64,000 nucleotides of DNA from Chloroflexota bacterium (GTDB taxonomy: Bacteria; Chloroflexota; UBA6077; FW602-bin22; JACPRP01): contig JACPRP010000007.1 in assembly GCA_016189905.1 (NCBI GenBank), positions 1 to 64,000 of the forward strand. Direction: 5' to 3'. Below the pieces are notes generated by a model. That model ran no database searches. It saw only the letters and a program-made list of their open reading frames with translations, and had not been told where the DNA came from. Made by a program: the position numbers and the translations under genes. Of the stretch, positions 56,397 through 64,000 are shown in pieces. Within the stretch, counting starts at the first letter, position 1. Each line of letters starts with the position of its first letter.

Positions 56397-58238
56397 CTAA
56401 CGGCCAAAGCCGCTGTCGATCGTCTGGCCATCCGGCGAGCCGTCGGAAGGCAGATCACGGAACTGGCGGCGATAGAGGTCGGCGTAGAGGCCGCCGTGTG
56501 CGATCAGCTCGCGATGGGTGCCCTGCTCTGCTATCTGACCGTCTTCTATGAGCAGTATATGATCAGCATTGCGGATGGTACTTAGACGGTGGGCGATGAC
56601 GAAGCTGGTTCGCCCCTTCAAAAGCACTGCCAGGGCTTGCTGAATGAGCGCCTCGGTTCGAGTATCCACGCTCGAGGTCGCCTCGTCCAGAATCAGAATC
56701 CGGGGATCGGCGAGAATCGCTCGGGCGAAGGCTATCAGTTGACGCTGGCCCTGGCTCAGCGTGCCCCCCTTCTCCCCAAGCACCGTGCTATAGCCTTGAG
56801 GCAGAGCGATGATGAAGCCGTGGGCGTTGACGAGCTTCGCCGCCGCTTCTATCTCCTGGTCGGGAGCGTCAAGCCGGCCGTAGCGGATGTTCTCAGCTAT
56901 GGTCCCCGCGAACAAGAAGCTGTTCTGCGGAACGATGCCCATCTGTCGCCGCAGCGAGGCGACCGTCACCGTGCGCAGGTCGGCCCCATCTACCAGCACC
57001 TGCCCCGCCGCCACGTCGTAGAATCGCGCTATCAGGTTGGCGATGGTCGTCTTGCCCGTGCCGGTCGCACCTACTAGCGCGATGGTCTGCCCTGGCTTGA
57101 CCACGAAGCTGACGCCGTCAAGGACCATGTGAGATGGACTATAGGCGAACTGGACATCCTTGAACTCGACCTGACCCTCAATCTGATCGAGGGGCACAGC
57201 GTCCGGCGCGTCGTTCAGATCGACCGGCGTGTCTATCAGATTGAAAGTGCGCTCAGCCGCGGCAAGGGCCGATTGCGACTGGGCGTAGAGCAGACCAAGC
57301 TGCTGTATCGGGTTGTAGAACTGCTGGACGTAAGCCAGAAAGGCGACGACGACCCCGACGGTCGCCTGGCCGTGAATAGCAAGGTAGCCACCGAAGCCAG
57401 CGATGATCCCGATCGAGATCGTGCTGAGCACGTCCATGGCGGGAAAAAGTGCGGAGGTGACGGCGGTGGCGCCGACGTTGGCATCCCGGTTCGCAGCGTT
57501 CCGTTGGGCAAAGCGTGCGCGGTTCACGTCGGTCCGATTGAATGCCTGGGCGACCTTGACCCCAGCGATATCCTCCTGGAGGTTAGCCGACACATCGCCG
57601 ATCGTCTCTCGGGTTCTTCGGAAAGCCCGTCGAGCCAGGCCGGACAAAAAGCTGGTGGCGAAGAACATCGCCGGCAGGACGATGAAGCTCGCCAGAGCCA
57701 GCTCAAAATTCAACGCGAGCATCGCCACGACCATTCCTAATAGCGCGAAGAACCCGCTCAACGCCTGAATCAGCCCCTGACTCAGCACGACGTTGATCGC
57801 CTCGACGTCGTTGACCAGTCGAGACATGAGGTCACCGACCTCGTTGCGGTCAAAGAAGCGAAGCGATTGGCCCTGCAGCGACCGGAAGATCGAAAAGCGT
57901 ATGCGCGCCAGCGTCATCTGGGAGAGCCAGCCCATTATGTAGGTTTGAAGCACCCGAGCGACAAGCGCGGCCACGTAGACGCCGATGAGCGCCACCATCA
58001 GGAGAGAGAGGCCATCGATCTGGCCGTTGGCGATGTACTGGTCGATAGCCACGCCGATCAGATATGGCCCTGCCGCGCTGGTAGCGGCGATGACAAGTGT
58101 CAGCCCGAGAACGACCAGCATCCGGTGCCAGAAGGGACGGGCGTAGCTGAAGAGGCGGCGCGCAACCGCCGCCGAATCCCTTGCCTTGCCCTCGGTTGTC
58201 GACGCGGTGGCCTGCAAATGGCCGTGAAACATGCTCAT
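56397..58238 (-). CDS. ABC exporter half-transporter (ABC_membrane + ATPase)
   Basis: GATGTGKTTIANLIARFYD; LSQGQRQLIAFARAILADPRILILDEATSSVD. Confidence 0.95.
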   Translation of the reverse strand: MSMFHGHLQATASTTEGKARDSAAVARRLFSYARPFWHRMLVVLGLTLVIAATSAAGPYLIGVAIDQYIANGQIDGLSLLMVALIGVYVAALVARVLQTYIMGWLSQMTLARIRFSIFRSLQGQSLRFFDRNEVGDLMSRLVNDVEAINVVLSQGLIQALSGFFALLGMVVAMLALNFELALASFIVLPAMFFATSFLSGLARRAFRRTRETIGDVSANLQEDIAGVKVAQAFNRTDVNRARFAQRNAANRDANVGATAVTSALFPAMDVLSTISIGIIAGFGGYLAIHGQATVGVVVAFLAYVQQFYNPIQQLGLLYAQSQSALAAAERTFNLIDTPVDLNDAPDAVPLDQIEGQVEFKDVQFAYSPSHMVLDGVSFVVKPGQTIALVGATGTGKTTIANLIARFYDVAAGQVLVDGADLRTVTVASLRRQMGIVPQNSFLFAGTIAENIRYGRLDAPDQEIEAAAKLVNAHGFIIALPQGYSTVLGEKGGTLSQGQRQLIAFARAILADPRILILDEATSSVDTRTEALIQQALAVLLKGRTSFVIAHRLSTIRNADHILLIEDGQIAEQGTHRELIAHGGLYADLYRRQFRDLPSDGSPDGQTIDSGFGR

Positions 58239-59998
58239 TCCTCCATCTCCACGGCTTCGCCAGGAACAGGCACGTCGTCGTGAAGCTGCGAGGCGACGAT
58301 CTCGCCGTATAGCGCGTTTGTCTCCAGTAGCTGTTCGTGCGTGCCCCGGGCGACGATTCGCGACTGATCGAGCACCAGGATCAGGTCAGCATTTCGAACC
58401 GTGCTGATGCGCTGAGCGATGACAAAGGTCGTCCGGTCTTCTATGAGACTGGACAGCGATTGCTGAATTTGGTACTCCGTCTCGGCGTCGACTGACGAGG
58501 TACTGTCATCCAGAATCAATATCGGTGGCTCGAGCAGCAGCGCGCGAGCGATGGCAATGCGCTGCATCTGGCCCCCGCTCAGACCCACACCCCCCTCGCC
58601 TATCCTCGTGTTGTAGCCTTCAGGCTGCTCGAGGATGAAGTCGTGAGCGTGGGCCAACTTGGCCACCCTTACCACATCGTCTAGAGACGCGTCTGGCACG
58701 CCATAGGCGATGTTCTCTCGGATCGTTCCTGAGAAAAGAATCGTATCCTGAAGAACGATCCCGATCTGGCGGCGCAGGCTGCCGACGGTCACATCACGCA
58801 CGTCTCGGCCGTCAACGGTGACACGACCCGCGGTGACGTCGTAGAAGCGAGGAATGAGATTGATGATCGTGCTCTTGCCGGCGCCGGTCGTTCCGACGAT
58901 GGCCACCGTCTGGCCGGGTTCGACGACGAAGCTGGCGCGTTCGAGCACGTTCCGCTCTGCTCCGACATAGCGGAAGCTGACATCCTCGAACGTCACCCGC
59001 CCTTTGACCTCAGGCAAAGGCACCGCGCCAGGACGATCGTTGACCTCGCTCTCGGCATCGACGACCTCGAAGATGCGAGTTGCCGAGGCGCCAGCCCGCG
59101 CGATGCCCGCCGAGACCATGCCGAGGATGAACGCCGGGAACATCAGCAGGCCCAGGTAAGTGTTGAAAGCCACAAGCTCGCCCAGGCTCAATTCACCCGC
59201 GACGACCTGGCTTCCACCGTACCACAACACCGCGACCGTGCCGAGACTGGCGATGAAAAACATGAGCGGGAATGAGGTGCTGAAAACCCGAGCCACCCTG
59301 ATGTTTTGCAGGAGCAACTCGTCGTTAGCCCTGGCGTAGCGATCAGCCTCGTATGGTTCACGAACGAACGCCTTGACGACGCGGATGCCCGCCAGGTTTT
59401 CCTGCAGGATCGTGTTCAACTCGCCCAGGCGAGCCTGGACGCCCATGAACAGCGGATGAGCCCTGGAGATGAAGATGATGAAACTGGCGAAGATCAAGGG
59501 CAGGGTCATAAGCGTCACCAGCGCCAGGCGCCAGTTCATCAAGAGCAGGATGGTCGCGGCGCCAAAGAACATAAGAATGGCGCTCAGGAGCTGTAAAAAG
59601 CCCTGGCCCGTGAACTGGCGCACCATCTCGACGTCGCTTGTGACCCTGGTCATCAGTTGCCCCGTTTGCGCCTGGTCGTGAAAGCTGAAACTGAGCGTCT
59701 GAAGCTTGCCGTAGATGGCATTTCTCATGTCGTAGGCGGCGCCCTGCGAGGTTTTCTCTGAGAGATATCCCTGGGTAAAGCTGAACCCTCCGCGAACGAT
59801 CGCAACGCCCAGGAGTCCGGCCGCCACCGCAAAGGTCGCGCCGAGATCCCCCTTCATAATGCCATCGTCGATGGCCCTGCGAATCAGTTGGGGATAGGTG
59901 AGATTGGCCACCGCGACAAGGGTCATGCTGATGAACGCGCCCAACGCCGAGGCCCAATATGGTAGAAGATAGCGCAAGGCTTGACCTAAAGGTCTCAT
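58235..59998 (-). CDS. ABC exporter half-transporter, heterodimer partner
   Basis: GTTGAGKSTIINLIPRFYD; LSGGQMQRIAIARALLLEPPILILDDSTSSVD; overlaps the next gene by 4 nt. Confidence 0.95.
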   Translation of the reverse strand: MRPLGQALRYLLPYWASALGAFISMTLVAVANLTYPQLIRRAIDDGIMKGDLGATFAVAAGLLGVAIVRGGFSFTQGYLSEKTSQGAAYDMRNAIYGKLQTLSFSFHDQAQTGQLMTRVTSDVEMVRQFTGQGFLQLLSAILMFFGAATILLLMNWRLALVTLMTLPLIFASFIIFISRAHPLFMGVQARLGELNTILQENLAGIRVVKAFVREPYEADRYARANDELLLQNIRVARVFSTSFPLMFFIASLGTVAVLWYGGSQVVAGELSLGELVAFNTYLGLLMFPAFILGMVSAGIARAGASATRIFEVVDAESEVNDRPGAVPLPEVKGRVTFEDVSFRYVGAERNVLERASFVVEPGQTVAIVGTTGAGKSTIINLIPRFYDVTAGRVTVDGRDVRDVTVGSLRRQIGIVLQDTILFSGTIRENIAYGVPDASLDDVVRVAKLAHAHDFILEQPEGYNTRIGEGGVGLSGGQMQRIAIARALLLEPPILILDDSTSSVDAETEYQIQQSLSSLIEDRTTFVIAQRISTVRNADLILVLDQSRIVARGTHEQLLETNALYGEIVASQLHDDVPVPGEAVEMEE

Positions 59999-60201
59999 CT
60001 CTCAAATCCCATCAATCGCGGCATCAGGTGGTCGAGGATAGTTCGAGTCAGCGCCAATCCCCACGCCGTGTCCTACGAACCGCTCAATCATCGCCAGAAT
60101 ATGTAGCATACGACGTGTCGTACACTACGTATTTTCCCTCATTACCGGCTGGTTGTCAAGACAAATTGTGGTATAATCGTCCCTGGAGTGTGAATACGCT
60201 G

Positions 60202-60810
60202 ATGGAACCAGTATCTTTGGCGTCTATTTCGGCCAGTTTGGACCCAGGTCTCGCTGCAATAGCCTTTCCCGTCGCGTTCAGGGCTGTTGGCGCGATGGCA
60301 ATATTATTGATAACCCTTGTGATGGCTGGCAAGGCGCGCAGAGGCACGGCGGCCAGCATCGGACGTACGAGGGCTGATCCCAATATCGCCGTGTTCGTCG
60401 GCAGGTTTGCGCATCTGGGGGTGTTGACCATCGGCGGGTTGATAGCCCTCGGCATAGCGGGCATCGACTGGACAGTCATCCTGGCCCTCGCCGGTGCTAT
60501 TGGTTTGGCAGTCAGCCTGGCAGTTCAGGATGTGCTCAAGAACCTGGTAGCCGGCCTCTACCTCCTGATGGAGCGCCCATTCAGGGTAGGGGAAACCATC
60601 AAGGTCAGGGATTTCACTGGCAGGGTTGAAGACATAGGTATCCGCACGACAGTGCTGCGCACGGATGATGCTCTACTGGTGATCGTGCCCAACACCGTCA
60701 TGTTTGCCGATGTGGTCGTGAATAAGAGCGCCCGTAAGAGGGCACAGGATGGCGTCGACGAGGACGAGAAACCGGCCGCGGCCGAGATACCCCTGAACAG
60801 ATGTCAATAA
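60202..60810 (+). CDS. MscS-family mechanosensitive channel (short)
   Basis: ALAGAIGLAVSLAVQDVLKNLVAGLYLLMERPFRVGETIKVRDFTGRVEDIGIRTTVLR. Confidence 0.9.
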   Translation: MEPVSLASISASLDPGLAAIAFPVAFRAVGAMAILLITLVMAGKARRGTAASIGRTRADPNIAVFVGRFAHLGVLTIGGLIALGIAGIDWTVILALAGAIGLAVSLAVQDVLKNLVAGLYLLMERPFRVGETIKVRDFTGRVEDIGIRTTVLRTDDALLVIVPNTVMFADVVVNKSARKRAQDGVDEDEKPAAAEIPLNRCQ

Positions 60811-60933
60811 CCGCCTGTCGCCCCGTGGCTCCCTTTAGTACAACTCAAAACACCGTGCCCTGATAGCTTGGCCCCTTGATTGTTGGCATCAAATTTGCTT
60901 GACTTCTCTTGTCCCTAAGGGGGTAACCGATTA

Positions 60934-61050
60934 ATGAAAAGGAAAACAACACCAACCATCGATGAGATGAGAGAGAAAACGCTGCCTATCCTGGCCCGTT
61001 ACGGCGCCAAGCGAAAAGAGGCCAGCCCTAAGCCCACTGTCCTTGGCTAG
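60934..61050 (+). pseudogene. 38-aa N-terminal fragment resembling MNT-type nucleotidyltransferase antitoxin
   Basis: MKRKTTPTIDEMREKTLPILARYGAKRKEASPKPTVLG*; resembles the N-terminal helix of MNT domains (..ILPILKRYGVKRASLFGS..). Confidence 0.4.
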
Positions 61051-61100
61051 AGTGGAGGATGGGCGCCGGTCCCGAAACACGCCACGATCATTTCCTACGA

Positions 61101-61517
61101 TCATTCCCCTAAGATCTGCACCAGAACATCACGTCGACGTGGGCGATTGTCGAAGTCGACCAGGATGATCTGCTGCCAGGTCCCGAGGCTGAGGCGCCCG
61201 TTCTCGAATGGGATCGTCAACGAGGGCCCCATGACGGTCGCTCGAATGTGGGAGAAGCCGTTGCCGTCACCCCAGCGTATATCGTGATTATAGGGGATGT
61301 TGCTTGGGATGAGTTTCTCGATGGTGCGCTGCAGATCGGCCACAAGACCGGGCTCGTACTCCATTGTCGAGACAGAGGCGGTAGATCCTTTGACAAAAAC
61401 CGTTACCAGGCCGCCACGGACCCGTGACGCGGCAACCTCCAGCTCCACCTTATCTGTTATGTCGATCACGTCCGCGAATCCCTTAGACTGCACGGCGAAG
61501 GTGGCTGAAACGATCAT
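61101..61517 (-). CDS. YjbQ/UPF0047 family protein
   Basis: GLVTVFVKGSTASVSTMEYEPGL; HDIRWGDGNGFSHIRATVMGPSLTIPFENGRLSLGTWQQIILVDFDNRPRRR. Confidence 0.93.
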   Translation of the reverse strand: MIVSATFAVQSKGFADVIDITDKVELEVAASRVRGGLVTVFVKGSTASVSTMEYEPGLVADLQRTIEKLIPSNIPYNHDIRWGDGNGFSHIRATVMGPSLTIPFENGRLSLGTWQQIILVDFDNRPRRRDVLVQILGE

Positions 61518-61526
61518 CGGTTACCC

Positions 61527-62294
61527 TCACCAGCCGTAGCTTAAGCGCATCCACAGCCGCGTGGGCAGGTTTGCCGCCTGCATCTTACGCTGGGTTGCCT
61601 CGATGTCGTAGCTGATCCGACGGTACGAAATCGTGCGCTGGTCCAGGTCCAGAACTATATACCTCGCCTCCGGAATGCCATCACGCGGCTGTCCCACACT
61701 GCCGGGATTGACGATCAAGCGGTCCTGTGCCAGTTGCAAAGGCGCATCGTAGGTCGGCTCGACCGCTATGCAGGCACCATTCGACACAGGTATGCCGACA
61801 AGCGAAGGGTCAGGCACAGTCGGCGCGTGGCACGAGTAAATCACCGGAATATGGGTGTGCCCCACAAAGCAATACGCGGTGCCAAAGTGGCTCAGGTTTG
61901 CCTGAGCGATGGTCGGGGATAGCAGATATTCCCAGATTGGCTCTCTGGGGCTGCCGTGCGCCAGGGTGATGCCGTGCTTTTCGATCTCCAGAGGAAGGGA
62001 TTCAAGGTAGCGAAGACTATCCGTGGCCAGGTGGCTGGCCGTCCAGTCGATCGCGGCCGCAGCATCAGGGTTGAAATCGTCGGTCTTAATCCGGCCAATG
62101 GCTGCCCAATCGTGATTTCCAGCGATGCAGAGATGATTCTGGGCGCGCAGTAGGCTGACGCACGCGTTAGGATCAGGACCATAGCCAACCACATCACCCA
62201 GGCACCACACTTCGTCAACGCCTTGCAGGTCTGCGATCACGGCCTCGAAGGCCGCGAGGTTAGCGTGAATATCCGAAACAACGGCAATTCGCAC
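61527..62294 (-). CDS. Calcineurin-like metallophosphoesterase (YfcE/MPE family)
   Basis: VRIAVVSDIHANLAAFEAVIADL; WCLGDVVGYGPDPNACV; GNHDWAA; GHTHIPVIY. Confidence 0.92.
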   Translation of the reverse strand: MRIAVVSDIHANLAAFEAVIADLQGVDEVWCLGDVVGYGPDPNACVSLLRAQNHLCIAGNHDWAAIGRIKTDDFNPDAAAAIDWTASHLATDSLRYLESLPLEIEKHGITLAHGSPREPIWEYLLSPTIAQANLSHFGTAYCFVGHTHIPVIYSCHAPTVPDPSLVGIPVSNGACIAVEPTYDAPLQLAQDRLIVNPGSVGQPRDGIPEARYIVLDLDQRTISYRRISYDIEATQRKMQAANLPTRLWMRLSYGW

Positions 62295-62403
62295 GGAATC
62301 TCCTCCCTGAAACGAGTATAACACGCAGCCGGCGTTGTAGACAACCTGGTAAGAGTGTATAATTTGGACAGAGCTAACTGCAGCCGCATAGCAAGAGCGG
62401 TGC

Positions 62404-62603
62404 GCCGAGGCGCGCCTCGGCGCAACAGGGCGTATGCGTTCTAATCACTGACAAACTATGTCACAGCAGGTCATACCCGTCCTTCCCGGGTTCTTCCCAG
62501 ACGGATGGGTATCCACGCGCTCGGAGGATCGTGGATACCCATCCGTCTGGGAAGGGGATGACGCGGGTTGCGCAGTTCGTCGGCTTAGAACGCATACGCC
62601 CTG
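62404..62603. repeat. Nested palindromic structure 5' of tsaE
   Basis: GCCGAGGCGCGCCTCGGC palindrome; outer IR CAGGGCGTATGCGTTCTAA (62426-62444)/TTAGAACGCATACGCCCTG (62585-62603); inner IR CTTCCCAGACGGATGGGTATCCACG (62493-62517)/CGTGGATACCCATCCGTCTGGGAAG (62530-62554). Confidence 0.92.
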
Positions 62604-62645
62604 CTCGGCGCAAGGCTTTTGGTTGCACACCAGAAGAGGTTGAAT

Positions 62646-63172
62646 TGGCGCAGAAGGCCGTAGAAACGTTTGAGCTGACCAGCCATGGCCCGACCGAAAC
62701 CCGACGCATCGGGCGCAAGTTAGGCAAGCTTCTCAGATCGGGCGACGTGCTTCTGCTCGAGGGAAGCTTTGGCGCCGGTAAGACCGTCCTGGCCCAAGGA
62801 ATTGCCAGGGGGCTTGGAGTCGAAGAGCGAGTGATCAGCCCGAGCTTCACCCTTGTCAACGAGTACATGGCGGGGAAATCGCACGGGTCGATTCCTGTGT
62901 ACCACGCAGACCTCTACCGCATAGCTAATGTCGACGAAGCGCTCGCGTTAGGACTGGAAGAGTACCTGGCTGCGCAAGGCATATTTATTGCTGAATGGCC
63001 TGAGAACATAGCCGAAGTCTGGCCCGAAGAGCGCCTTTGGATTCGGCTGCGCACAGATGATGGCGAACAGCGAGTGATTCGGTTTGAGGCGCGGGGGGTT
63101 AGATACGTCCGGCTCTTGCACGATCTTGAAACAGAACTCGCGGAACACGTAAGAAATGATTCTGGCAATTGA
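62646..63172 (+). CDS. tsaE: tRNA t6A biosynthesis ATPase TsaE (start approximate)
   Basis: GDVLLLEGSFGAGKTVLAQGIARGLGVEERVISPSFTLVNEY; YHADLYRI. Confidence 0.9.
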
Positions 63173-63950
63173 TACGTCAACCAATACGATAAGCCTCGCA
63201 CTATTCGACGGGAGCTTAGACGCGGAGCACACCTGGGTAGTTGACCAGCACCACACGAGGCGACTTCTGCCTGAGCTTCGGCATATGCTGAGCCGGGCCA
63301 GGATAGAAGCCACTCAACTGGAAGGCATTGTCGTCGCGCTGGGGCCCGGAAGCTTCAACGGGCTCCGCGTCGGCTTGAGCACCGCCAAATCCCTGTGTTT
63401 CGCCCTCGGGATAAGCATCGCTGGCATCGGCACGCTCGAGGCACTGGCGTATCAGTATGCTCACCTTCACCTGCCCATTCGCCCGATTAGCGACGCTGGG
63501 CGGGGTGAGTTCAACACGGCACTCTATCAAAACAGGGATGGCAAATGGATTGAGGTAGAGAAGCCGTGGATTGCAGGCATTGGAGAAATAAGGGACCGGA
63601 TCAATGAGCCAACGTTCGTGTGCGGCGATATTAGAAAGGAAGCCATCGCACACATGCGCCACGACCTAAGCCAGTTGATTTCCACGCCCAGCAACGCGGG
63701 TGTATCGTTACGCGCGGGGTATCTGGCAGAGCTCGGGCTAAGGAAACTGCAGACAGGGCATGCCGACGACCTGGTCTCGCTACAGCCAATTTATCTTCGT
63801 CGCCCAGCAATCACCAAAAGCAAGCGTAGCACCGCGCAGGTCCCCGATACGCAAGGCGACGGTGGCGCCAGCCACTCGGGGAATCAAAGACAAGGTACAC
63901 AAGCTGAACGCAGCCTGCTCGAAGGAGGCCATAGCGCTTGCCGTATGTGA
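63156..63950 (+). CDS. tsaB: tRNA t6A biosynthesis protein TsaB
   Basis: MILAIDTSTNTISLALFDG; LGPGSFNGLRVGLSTAKSLCFAL. Confidence 0.93.
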   Translation: MILAIDTSTNTISLALFDGSLDAEHTWVVDQHHTRRLLPELRHMLSRARIEATQLEGIVVALGPGSFNGLRVGLSTAKSLCFALGISIAGIGTLEALAYQYAHLHLPIRPISDAGRGEFNTALYQNRDGKWIEVEKPWIAGIGEIRDRINEPTFVCGDIRKEAIAHMRHDLSQLISTPSNAGVSLRAGYLAELGLRKLQTGHADDLVSLQPIYLRRPAITKSKRSTAQVPDTQGDGGASHSGNQRQGTQAERSLLEGGHSACRM

Positions 63951-64000
63951 TAAGACCGATGGAGATTGACGACATACCTGAAGTAATGGAGATCGAGAGG
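63938..64000 (+). CDS. rimI: RimI-like N-acetyltransferase, 5' part only (runs off window)
   Basis: GGAGG RBS then TTG: MPYVIRPMEIDDIPEVMEIER... Confidence 0.7.
   Translation, partial: MPYVIRPMEIDDIPEVMEIER

Noticed and set aside
62458-62643. Mirror-image small ORFs at 62445-62643 on both strands
   Set aside because: They are translations of the nested palindrome, not conserved proteins.

Overview
High-GC bacterial chromosome segment, probably Chloroflexota judging from gene content (inference only). It is mostly housekeeping and envelope genes: murJ, gatD/murT, murE, a FemAB-type ligase, metG, tatD, polyprenyl synthetase, tsaE/tsaB/rimI, Nramp with a MgtE-N/CBS protein, a P1B-type ATPase, Fur-cbiMNQO, two ABC exporters, and an ino1/acyltransferase/PimA-like/PgsA-like inositol-lipid cluster. 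Main discovery: a redox operon at about 20.7-22.9 kb in which two thioredoxin-fold genes are split by in-frame TGA codons at redox-active cysteine positions. The downstream protein disulfide oxidoreductase reads ...VFVTPT-U-PYC..., and the upstream YuzD/DUF1462-like protein reads ...ERCFSFG-U-GPRW.... Each TGA is followed at bacterial-SECIS distance by a stable hairpin with an AGG-starting apical loop (AGGUU and AGGAA). They flank trxB and a tiny membrane ORF that itself ends ...GGGGT-TGA-GGG-CGC-TGA. The ORF track truncates both genes. Other notable items: a ~6.6 kb integrative element bounded by an 83-bp duplicated tRNA-Arg(CCG); tandem 35-bp duplicated 12-aa uORFs coupled by ATGA overlaps in front of a PimA-like gene; an amber codon between signal peptide and mature part of a TolB-like protein; a signal-peptidase-like protein with Asp at the catalytic Ser position; a tandem TTGCAA-type operator ahead of fur-cbiMQO; a MITE-like modular repeat; and many long perfect palindromes. 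All calls are by eye, with no database search.
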